From: Dunaliella salina | Taxonomy: Eukaryota > Chlorophyta > Chlorophyceae > Chlamydomonadales > Dunaliellaceae | Length of the DNA: 16,677 nt | Reading direction: 5' to 3' | NCBI GenBank assembly: GCA_002284615.2 | Contig: MU069630.1 | Location: forward strand, 342,476 to 359,152 | Shown: piece after piece, positions 10,794-16,641 of the stretch | Numbering within the stretch: position 1 is the first letter of the stretch | Layout: each line of letters begins with the position of its first letter | Made by a program: the position numbers and the translations under genes | The notes under the pieces: model-generated | Seen by the model: the letters and a program-made list of their open reading frames with translations, nothing else | Told to the model about the DNA's origin: nothing | The model's database searches: none

Positions 10794-10821
10794 TGCTTTG
10801 AGTAAGCACTTACTCAAAGCA
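10794..10821. repeat. Perfect 13-bp inverted repeat, 2-base centre
   Basis: TGCTTTGAGTAAG (10794-10806) and CTTACTCAAAGCA (10809-10821) are exact reverse complements separated by CA. The result is a near-perfect 28-bp palindrome. It lies beyond the presumed 3' end of the minus-strand RING gene. It could be a hairpin, a protein-binding palindrome or chance. Confidence 0.9.
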
Positions 10822-11005
10822 CACACTTGCCTGCGAGGAGAAACATATTTGCGTCTGTGTCCATGACAGAACAACTTGCTGGTCTAGCAGGGCAGGAATC
10901 ACATCTGGCCCCATAACCCCAAATCTTCCTAATTGCATTGAAGGTCCCGATTCTCACATGGTGCTCTGGGGCTGACTCGGGTCGCATGACCCGGGGCCTT
11001 CCAAA

Positions 11006-11010
11006 TTACA
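11006..11010 (-). terminator. Candidate TGTAA poly(A) signal for the RING gene
   Basis: TTACA on the plus strand is TGTAA on the minus strand, the usual green-algal polyadenylation signal. It is the first such pentamer I find downstream of the RING stop codon, giving a 3' UTR of roughly 640 bases. A pentamer is weak evidence on its own. Confidence 0.25.
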
Positions 11011-11174
11011 CAGGACCCCAGTCTCCCTTGATGCACAGGGGTTGACACAGGTTGCCTCGCCTCCCAAACCTAATTGCATCGGCAGCACACTGGAGGTGCG
11101 CTTTTCCCTGTCACATCCATCCTCTGCTCCTTGCCACCCACAAGCAGTGCTTAGACGCCACAGCGTAAACACAC

Positions 11175-11175
<1 letters not shown>

Positions 11176-11224
<49 letters not shown>
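11176..11224. repeat. (CA)n microsatellite, 49 bp
   Basis: An uninterrupted AC run followed by CATACATGCACGCACGCGCAC. If the TGTAA at 11006 is used, this lies in the 3' UTR of the minus-strand RING gene and would be transcribed as (UG)n. The poly-His and Val/Cys frames here are artefacts of the repeat. Confidence 0.95.
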
Positions 11225-11228
<4 letters not shown>

Positions 11229-11645
11229 TGCACGCACGCGCACACTGTTGACAACAGTTGGGGCAATTCCTTTGGGAAAAATTGCGCCAATCTTGCAACA
11301 TCGCGGGCGCTTTGCAGGCAAGCCTGAGACAACTCAAGTTCAGTTCTGGTAGGGAGGCCAACATGCTCAGAATCACCAATGTAGATAATTTACCCATTTG
11401 ACGCTCCTGCCACATGTGAATAACACACTATCAAAATAGGCTCATGCTTTTGAACAATGCCCTAATACTGGTACATCATGATTGTATTTCAATCCAGCCT
11501 GGCATCCTTCCAGGGAGGCTGTCCATAACAGCTTGCATGCACACTCCCACACTCCGTTGCCCATGGAGCTCCCGGGCATGCAGAAACAGCCAGTACGCTT
11601 TTAAGCGCCTTGAAGACCCATTATCAGCCCATGCCCAAGCACAAC

Positions 11646-11968
11646 CTATGCCTTGATCAAGGCTGCTGCTTTTGGAACCAGGAAGGGCATGTAGGAGGCC
11701 GTCACATCCGCGATGATGCTCCGGCAAAAAGGACAATGGGGGGCGCGCTGGATGAACATGCTGCACATGCGGTGCGCGCAAGGGCCGCAAATGGTGTGCG
11801 TGCATGGCAGCAAGCGCAAGCTGGCCATGGACTCCATGCACACTCCACACTCCTCCTCCACCTCCTCCACTTGGTACAACGCAGCCTCAGGGAGGACATC
11901 TGCAGGCTTGCCCAGCTCAACGGCAGCGTCCAAGGTGGAGGGACCCACAGAGCTCCGGCCGACACCAT
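11646..11968 (-). CDS. Terminal exon: C-terminal C3HC4 RING finger, likely E3 ubiquitin ligase
   Basis: This is the best-supported coding piece in the window. After an acidic lead (QVEEVEEE) come the eight ligands of a RING: C-x2-C-x11-C-x1-H-x2-C-x2-C-x14-C-x2-C (about 11724-11849), containing CGVCMESM, LLPCTHTICGPC and CPFCR. About 25 residues then follow, ending KAAALIKA and TAG (11646-11648). RING-HC fingers bind two zinc ions and recruit ubiquitin-charged E2 enzymes. A RING at the very C terminus is typical of several plant and algal E3s, including ankyrin-RING types. No ankyrin repeat is visible in the neighbouring minus exons, so the subfamily is open. I place the acceptor at TTTGTATGCAG|AT (phase 1), because the same TGCTTTGT(A/G)(T/C)GCAG context precedes the exon at 12179. 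The frame is open further upstream, so a longer exon is possible. Substrate and location in the cell are unknown. Confidence 0.8.
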
Positions 11969-12077
11969 CTGCATACAAAGCACACAGTCTCAAATTCAGA
12001 CAGCCACCAATATTGCGAGACAGTCATCATGTTCAGCATGTCACTGTGCCCCAACAAAGCGCGCAGTTGGCTTGCAC

Positions 12078-12179
12078 CAGCTACCTTCGCAGCCCCTGGC
12101 TGCACAGCGGGTTGCCAGTTTACCAGAGGCAACTCAGCAGCCGACAACACCCCCGACCCACTTGGATTGCTGACACCAG
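12078..12179 (-). CDS. Internal exon A of the RING gene, copy of a duplicated exon
   Basis: Acceptor GCTTTGTGCGCAG|CT and proposed donor GCTG|GTGCAA give a 102-bp exon that starts and ends in phase 1. It is therefore compatible with exon B upstream (ending CCAG in phase 1) and the RING exon downstream (starting AT in phase 1). It encodes VSNPSGSGVLSAAELPLVNW followed by QPAVQPGAAK, a small-residue-rich linker without a known domain. VLSAAELP recurs in exon B, and the three base differences over those eight codons are all synonymous, which supports this frame. The donor is weaker than usual. A nearby AAG|GTAGCT is a better match but would break the phase. It could still belong to a separate transcript. 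Confidence 0.5.
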
Positions 12180-12226
12180 CTGCGCACAAAGCACCCAGTC
12201 TCTCATCCAGTCAGCAAGCAATATTG

Positions 12227-12338
12227 TGGCATCAGTCAAGTCATGACAGATGAATGGCATCAGTCAAGTCATGCCAATGGATGGCATTAGTCAAGTCATA
12301 ACAGATATTGTGGCATCAGTCAGGTCATGACAGATGAA
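12227..12338. repeat. ~28-bp minisatellite, four copies, in an intron
   Basis: The copies start at 12227, 12255, 12282 and 12311 and share TGGCATCAGTCAAGTCATG with small changes. They are 28, 27, 29 and 28 bp. The shifting lengths and position between exons A and B argue for an intronic repeat. A second small repeat, TGGCTGAGAGGATGA, follows at 12339 and 12374. Confidence 0.9.
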
Positions 12339-12433
12339 TGGCTGAGAGGATGAACCTGAGGAATAGAAAGTACTGGCTGAGAGGATGATCTGAGCGGACA
12401 CGGCCCTCCAAACTTGCCTTTGATTGCACCCAC

Positions 12434-12630
12434 CTGGATTACTGGCATCAGCTGCCCCAGGAGCCTCTGACACCACGGCTTGCCCATCCAGCGTAGGCAG
12501 CTCAGCAGCAGACAGCACCTCGGCCCCGGAGTGGCTACTAGGGGCATGGCCGAGGCTTCGCTGCACCAACAGTGTACCGGATTTCGCGACACCCATGGCA
12601 CCACTGTTCTGCCGACTGCCCGCGAGGCCC
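12434..12630 (-). CDS. Internal exon B of the RING gene
   Basis: The acceptor is GGTTGCAG|GGGCC, only 13 bases after a long CA tract. The donor is AATCCAG|GTGGGT, a good match. The 197-bp exon starts in phase 2 and ends in phase 1. It encodes AKSGTLLVQRSLGHAPSSHS, then GAEVLSAAELPTLDGQAVVS, then EAPGAADASNP. No domain is recognised; the Ser/Ala/Gly-rich composition suggests a flexible linker. Its last 25 bases resemble the first bases of exon A (CTG(A/G)TG(C/T)CAG(C/T)AATCCA), and the VLSAAELP segment is shared, so the two exons appear to derive from one ancestor by local duplication. Confidence 0.55.
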
Positions 12631-12644
12631 CTGCAACCATGGTG

Positions 12645-12646
<2 letters not shown>

Positions 12647-12722
<76 letters not shown>
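12647..12722. repeat. (TG)n microsatellite, 76 bp, with adjacent N
   Basis: An uninterrupted TG run ending at an ambiguous base (12723), so the assembled length may be wrong. On the minus strand it is (CA)n directly upstream of the exon B acceptor. Confidence 0.97.
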
Positions 12723-12843
12723 NAGCTGCAGATGGCACTGCAGCGTGTGGTGAAAGAAAGATGGGAAAGAATAGTCTGTGCAAGCCTGAGGCTGTGTGCA
12801 TTGAGGGAAGGTCCCCTGACTAGCAAGCTAGCAGGGACCTCAC

Positions 12844-12878
12844 CGCATGCAACGTCTTGGCATAGCTGCTGGTGACAG
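12844..12878 (-). CDS. Possible 35-bp micro-exon
   Basis: Acceptor CATGCTGCAG|CT and donor CATGCG|GTGAGG frame the peptide VTSSYAKTLHA. It starts in phase 1, as do exon A and the RING exon, but ends in phase 0, so it does not fit directly onto exon B (phase 2). The region also carries duplicated pieces (AGCTGCAG...GTGTGGTG near 12724-12752 and AGCTGCAGCATGTGGTG near 12878-12894), so it may be a decayed exon copy. Confidence 0.2.
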
Positions 12879-12928
12879 CTGCAGCATGTGGTGCACTTGC
12901 CACAACTTTTAATGGCAGATGTAGCTTG

Positions 12929-12929
<1 letters not shown>

Positions 12930-13020
<91 letters not shown>
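12930..13020. repeat. (TG)n microsatellite, 91 bp
   Basis: The longest dinucleotide tract in the window, uninterrupted. It follows (minus sense) a GCAGGGGCCTTGTAGGCAGCC segment that resembles the start of exon B (GCAGGGGCCTCGCGGGCAGTC). The tract appears to have expanded inside a duplicated exon edge. The poly-Cys/Val and poly-His/Thr frames are artefacts. Confidence 0.97.
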
Positions 13021-13021
<1 letters not shown>

Positions 13022-13077
13022 GGCTGCCTACAAGGCCCCTGCACATGCAACAGAAGCAGCGGGAGCACAACCATGCT

Positions 13078-13335
13078 TTACAGTGTCCACTCAAATTGGG
13101 GGGCATCGCACAAAGTGGTCAGGCCAAGCAGATGCATGCAGCCAATATCAAAGGCGGTGCGGACAGACAAGGTAGGATAAGCTTCCGCAGGCGATTCACG
13201 ATCTAAAGGGGCACCACGCACAGCAGTGAGCATTTGCTCATGCATGCTGCCCACACCAGGGACAGAGCGCAAAATGGTAAAGCCAAGCGGATGCAAGCAG
13301 CCCTTATCACAGCCTGTGCAGACTGAGCGGCTTCA
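13078..13335 (-). CDS. Open frame with a 159-bp in-frame duplicated peptide module
   Basis: The frame is open from after a TGA (13336-13338) to a TAA at 13078-13080. It contains two copies of a 23-residue segment, at 13258-13326 and 13099-13167. They begin SVCTGCDKGCLHPLG and SVRTAFDIGCMHLLG and share S-V-x-T-x2-D-x-G-C-x-H-x-L-G-x-T-x-L-x3-P. By hand the copies match at 12 of 23 residues and about 75% of bases. The period is 53 codons exactly. A donor-like ACT|GTAAAG overlaps the stop, and an acceptor-like pyrimidine-rich stretch ending GTGCAG lies about 40 bases further on. The frame may therefore be one exon of the minus-strand gene. The family is unknown; the conserved Asp, Cys and His could be chance. 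Confidence 0.3.
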
Positions 13336-13340
13336 CTCAC

Positions 13341-13632
13341 CCCATTCAATGTGCTGCACATACCCCACCACTATGTCAAGAAGACCAAGACCAACCTGGC
13401 GCCAGCGTTTTGCAGAGGGGAAGTTGGACCATTGCAAACGTCTCCGCCTGCACTGGTTATCACATTGAAGGTGCCTCCGCCGTGTGCTTCTTCGGCAGCA
13501 TTCACAGCACCGGGATCCGCCAGCTGGCTTGTGCTGGAGGCCTTGCTGACCTCCCCAGGCAAACCCAAGCCCGTGCTGGTAGAGCCGCGGCTGTACAGCT
13601 GGTTGCTGGATACCATTTCTTGGCGTGGCAGC
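13341..13632 (-). CDS. Candidate exon C of the minus-strand gene, frame ambiguous
   Basis: Acceptor GCTTACGCAG|GCTGCC lies 14 bases after a CA tract, and donor GAATGGG|GTGAGT is an excellent match. In the frame open to that donor it reads NGIQQPAVQPRLYQHGLGFA, then a Cys/Arg-rich part, then WRQVGLGLLDIVVGYVQHIE. QPAVQP also occurs in exon A, with differences only at third codon positions, favouring this frame. The alternative frame reads SSNQLYSRGSTSTGLGLPGE, then AVNAAEEAHGGGTFNVITSA, a composition more like exons A and B. With a donor GCCAG|GTTGGT it would end in phase 2 and so match exon B's start. One of the two is probably right. No domain is recognised. Confidence 0.4.
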
Positions 13633-13649
13633 CTGCGTAAGCGTGAGCA

Positions 13650-13690
13650 TGTGTGTGTGTGTGTGTGTGTGTGTGCGTGCGTGCGCGCAC
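13650..13690. repeat. (TG)n then GYGC tract, alternating purine-pyrimidine
   Basis: About 26 bp of TG followed by GTGCGTGCGTGCGCGCACGCG, an alternating purine-pyrimidine run of the kind that can adopt Z-DNA. It lies directly upstream (minus sense) of the exon C acceptor. Confidence 0.9.
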
Positions 13691-13699
13691 GCGTAGATG

Positions 13700-14240
13700 T
13701 GAGTGTGCTGTGCAGCCTGGGCCAAGTTATGCGTAACAGGCCAGCAGTCAAAAGTTCAGGCGTTTTGCTGATTCAACCTGTAACCTATACTGGATGCGGA
13801 TGGGCTGGATCAAATTAGAACATGCTCAGCTCTATGACAGAAATGCGCTCGACATTTTCAGGTGTAGTTGCATGCTCCGTAACAAGTACATGCTCGGTAA
13901 AAACAACATGCTCAAGATGGGTCCCGTATCGTGTTAAATCATACAACAAGACCATAATCTCACTACCTGGTAAATGCTTGAATTCGCATCATCTCTGGAC
14001 CACCCACTCGAACAGACACACTGAGGACCACTGAGTCTTATGGCCAGCAGTGACACTGATACCGCTTGACCCCACTTGGCTCGAGGAACCCCCGCTCTCT
14101 ACTTCCTCACACACAGATTAAGCCCAAACACAAACTGGGGATGTGTGTGCTTGCGCACCAACCCCACTCTGGACACCCCTCAGAAAATGAAACCGCATAT
14201 GGAGGTGACCATAACAACACACGCATAGGCTATGGCTTAG
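13700..14240. other. Probable intronic DNA with one weak minus exon candidate
   Basis: Between exon C and the duplicated block. At about 14030-14105 the minus strand reads EEVESGGSSSQVGSSGISVT followed by AGHKTQWSS. This small-residue-rich peptide resembles the linker style of exons A and B, after an acceptor-like TGTGTGTGAG. No good donor fixes its end. Elsewhere, CATGCTC phrases recur between 13820 and 13915. Confidence 0.25.
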
Positions 14241-14600
14241 GTCCATGACAACAACACCTTAACAAGCACACTCGGGCGGCGTCCACGTCCATTGTGACGC
14301 TGGTGCTGGTGGTGGTGCTGCAGCTGCTGGTGTGCACCAACAGAGATGTGCAGCAGACCGCTGGGCAGACCCCACAACCAGGCCCACCTCCTAGCACCCT
14401 AAAGAATGAATCCTCTGAACACCTATCAGACTGACTGCGCACACCCAGGTCCACGACCACAACACCCTAAAAAAACGCACATGGGCCGCGGAGCCGGTGG
14501 CGATGCTGGTGCTGGTGCTGCAGCTGGTGTGTACCTGCGGAGCTGTGCAGCAGACCGCTGGGCAGATCCCACAACCAGGCCCACCTCCCCGACGTCCGCA
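14241..14600. repeat. Tandem duplication of about 150 bp, period about 208
   Basis: The copies begin GTCCA(T/C)GAC(A/C)ACAACACC(T/C)TAA at 14241 and 14449. They run through GCTGGTGCTG-rich sequence to a highly similar 3' block, CAGCAGACCGCTGGGCAGA(C/T)CCCACAACCAGGCCCACCTCC. The most conserved block is the one that contains the predicted minus-strand coding pieces (exon D end and 14338-14390). Confidence 0.85.
14338..14390 (-). CDS. Candidate exon, duplicate of the 3' part of exon D
   Basis: Acceptor GTGCTAG|GAGGTG and donor CTGTTG|GTGCAC enclose 53 bp reading EVGLVVGSAQRSAAHLC. Exon D ends EVGLVVGSAQRSAAQLR just before its own donor. One of the differences (GGG/GGA) is synonymous in this frame. 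An alternative frame, with C-x2-C-rich GGPGCGVCPAVCCT and GGPGCGICPAVCCT in the two copies, is open too and cannot be excluded. It may be used alternatively with exon D or be a dead copy, since the two would not both splice in frame (starts in phase 0, ends in phase 2). Confidence 0.3.
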
Positions 14601-14929
14601 CTCACACTCCTGTCAATCACGGAGGGGCGAATGAAAACGGGACCCTGCAAACACGCACGAGGCGTACCCGGGGGCGCGTAACACACGCACCGGTTGAGTT
14701 GGGGGGTCGAGTTGAAGGGGCTCAAAAGGTTGCCGTCGGTGCTGAGCTGAGTGTAGAGAGGAGATGCATACATCAGCGGGTGCTCCTCGTGTTGCGGGAC
14801 CATCACCAGGGATGCCAGAGCAGGCGTGGACATGACTTTCTTGCCCAGTCCCTCCTCAGAGGTGCAAGGGAAGGCAACAAAATTGGAGCAGGACGTGGGG
14901 GAGGTCATGCCAGCCTCTGAGTGGTGGAG
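14535..14929 (-). CDS. Candidate exon D of the minus-strand gene
   Basis: A near-perfect splice acceptor, about 30 bases almost all C/T ending CCCCGCAG (14930-14960), precedes an open frame beginning LHHSEAGMTSPTSCSNFVAF. It continues with ASLVMVPQHEEHPLMYASPL and then LSTDGNLLSPFNSTPQLN, and ends EVGLVVGSAQRSAAQLR at the donor CGCAG|GTACAC. Starts in phase 0, ends in phase 2. It is rich in Ser, Pro and small residues, with no recognised domain. An internal 46-base stretch (14645-14690) has GTGCGT and TTTGCAG ends like a tiny intron, but removing it brings a stop within nine codons, so I keep it as coding. It continues upstream beyond the minisatellite. Confidence 0.45.
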
Positions 14930-14966
14930 CTGCGGGGAGGGGAGGTGGGGGAGGAGAGGATGCAAC

Positions 14967-15705
14967 AGGCAAGGCATAAGGGTTCAACAGAGGATTGGAC
15001 CAAGGCACCATGGTTCAATAAAGGAATGGACTGGGGCTCAGGAATTCAACAAAGGAGTTCACCGAGGTCAAAGTAACAAAGGATTTCACCAAGGACCCAG
15101 TAAAGGCATCATGGACTGAGGCACAAGGGTTCCACAGGGGAATGGAGTATGGCACAAGGGTTTGACAAAAAGGAGTTGACTACGGCACAGGGATCCAACA
15201 GAGGAATGGACCGAGACCCAAGGATTCAACAAAGGAACAGACTAGGGTACAAGACCAGAGTACACGGGTTCAAAGCGGGAAAGGTTACAAGGTTGTGAGG
15301 CAAAAGGCCTCCAGTCAAATCGACCGACTGCTAGCCTAGAGCCCAGCAACGAAAAGGTACTGAGGCACTCGTGCGGGCGCAACAAAGGGATGGACAAGGG
15401 CAGAAAGGTTGAATCCTTTGTTTGGCTCCCGTTCCCTCATCCATTCCTTTGTTGGCTTGGCAAAGAAATCGATGAGGGAATGAGAGTCAAACAAAGGATT
15501 GGACCCAGGCCCAAGAGGTCGGGGACCAAGGCCTGAGGGTCCAACAAAAGGTTGGACCATGGCACAAGGGTTCAACAAGGGATTGGACCAGGGCCGAAAG
15601 ATTCATCAAAGGAATGGGCGGAGGCACAAGTGCTCAACAAAGGGATGGACTCGAGGGTGTGACGAAGGAATGGGCAAGACACAAGAGCTCAACGAAGGAA
15701 AGGAC
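14967..15705. repeat. Degenerate ~31-bp minisatellite, more than 15 copies
   Basis: Head-to-tail copies of a unit whose core is GGCACAAGGGTTCAACAAAG followed by GAATGGACC and a variable end. Lengths are mostly 27-33 bp. The array is clear from 14967 to about 15290, is interrupted by about 80 bp of unrelated sequence, then resumes at about 15372. A short segment (15412-15441) is inverted. The period is not a multiple of 3, so the open plus frames that cross it (for example FNKGLDQG) are not conserved coding. It probably lies in an intron of the minus-strand gene. Confidence 0.85.
15412..15500. repeat. 30-bp inverted repeat within the minisatellite
   Basis: Arms 15412-15441 and 15471-15500 are reverse complements at 27 of 30 positions. 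The 29-base loop itself contains CTTTG...CAAAG, which could extend the hairpin. It arose by inversion of minisatellite units: the left arm reads as the complement of the array's CAAACAAAGGATT phrase. Confidence 0.85.
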
Positions 15706-15720
15706 ATGCGTTTGCAAGCT

Positions 15721-15871
15721 GAGGGGGGCACCGGCCACACCTTGCTGCATCACATCGTCGAGTGCAAACAGAAGAAGAACAAAGCTTTTTTTTTCTGTGA
15801 CAAAGCCACATTGCACAATGGTGGAAGTATTGCTTTGCACCACATTGCAGACAAACGGAGCCGTGCAAAAG
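15721..15871 (+). other. Weak ankyrin-like peptide pair on the plus strand
   Basis: One plus frame reads GGTGHTLLHHIVECKQ and, about 30 residues later, GGSIALHHIADKRSR. The G-x-T/I-x-LHH-I/A pattern is reminiscent of the start of ankyrin repeats (usual spacing 33). There is no splice context, the upstream sequence is minisatellite, and predicted genes nearby are on the other strand. It is kept only as an observation. Confidence 0.15.
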
Positions 15872-16031
15872 ACAGCTCTCCTATTCATTCAACCGTCCAT
15901 CCCACCTTATGCCATCCAGAGGGCTTGCCATGTTTTGGCCTGCTGGTTTATTTACTACTTTATCAGCTGCTTCACAAGCGGCATTAATCTACCCTCGATG
16001 CACTTGTCCCCTGCAACACAGCCTTGCTCAC

Positions 16032-16134
16032 CTGACCGCTGTTTGATCCCGCGACAGTGGCTGCCTCTTCCACCTCAATCGCAAAATGTGGAACACCACC
16101 TTCAGCAGGCTTTTTTTGGTACAGCGACCTTTGT
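16032..16134 (-). pseudogene. Left-most copy of the repeated exon, broken by one extra base
   Basis: Same acceptor (CATGCCAG|ACAAAGG) and donor (GGTCAG|GTGAGC) as the other copies. It is 103 bp instead of 102 because an A run has 7 rather than 6 A residues. The frame becomes TKVAVPKKAC and then TGA at 16102-16104. It is either the natural end of the protein, a dead last copy, or a homopolymer sequencing error. If translated as the last exon, everything at lower coordinates would belong to another gene or an untranslated tail. Confidence 0.45.
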
Positions 16135-16235
16135 CTGGCATGCCTGCTGGTTTATTTACTACTTTTTTAGCTGCTTCACTCGTGGCATTAATCTACCCTT
16201 GATGCGCTTGTCCCCTGCAACACAGCCTTGCTCAC

Positions 16236-16337
16236 CTGACCGCTGTTTGATCCCGCGACAGTGGCTGCCTCTTCCACCTCAATCGTAAAATGTGGAACAC
16301 CGCCTTCAGCAGGCTTTTTTGGTACAGCGACCTTTGT
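16236..16337 (-). CDS. Repeated 102-bp exon, 34-residue module, intact copy
   Basis: A phase-0 exon candidate between acceptor GGCATGCCAG and donor GTGAGC, encoding TKVAVPKKPAEGGVPHF then TIEVEEAATVAGSNSGQ. The flanking 101-bp introns carry in-frame stops (RVD then TAG), so the modules can be joined only by splicing. Because 102 is divisible by 3 and both junctions are phase 0, any number of copies keeps the frame. The module has a basic start, an acidic middle and a small polar end; no family is recognised. Confidence 0.5.
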
Positions 16338-16438
16338 CTGGCATGCCTGCTGGTTTATTTGCTGCTTTATTAGCTGCTTCACTGGTGGCATTAATCTACC
16401 CTTGATGCGCTTGTCCCCTGCAACACAGCCTTGCTCAC

Positions 16439-16540
16439 CTGACCGCTGTTTGATCCCGCGACAGTCGCTGCCTCTTCCGCCTCAATCGCAAAATGTGGAA
16501 CACCGCCTTCAGCAGGCTTTTTTGGTACAGCGACCTTTGT
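16439..16540 (-). CDS. Repeated 102-bp exon, 34-residue module, intact copy
   Basis: As the copy at 16236, with the second half reading AIEAEEAATVAGSNSGQ. It differs from that copy by two amino acid changes (Thr/Ala, Val/Ala) and a synonymous GCC/GCG. The two introns that flank it (16338-16438 and 16541-16641) appear identical to each other. Confidence 0.5.
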
Positions 16541-16641
16541 CTGGCATGCCTGCTGGTTTATTTGCTGCTTTATTAGCTGCTTCACTGGTGGCATTAATCT
16601 ACCCTTGATGCGCTTGTCCCCTGCAACACAGCCTTGCTCAC

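Noticed and set aside
12227..12338. Possible CRISPR-like repeat array
   Set aside because: The repeats are directly adjacent with no unique spacers, lengths vary, and the context is a eukaryotic intron.
12909..13206. Poly-His/Thr and poly-Cys/Val open frames
   Set aside because: They are translations of the (TG)n tract and have no independent coding support.
15614..16288. 224-codon plus-strand open frame across the minisatellite and the first array units
   Set aside because: The 203-bp period shifts the frame in later copies, and the 31-bp repeats are not frame-preserving. The minus strand gives consistent splice signals instead.
16188..16391. 67-residue minus frames (also 16391-16594) as stand-alone small genes
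   Set aside because: Each starts inside the candidate intron and stops inside the next one. The GTGAGC donor and CCAG acceptor explain them better as an exon with intron read-through.
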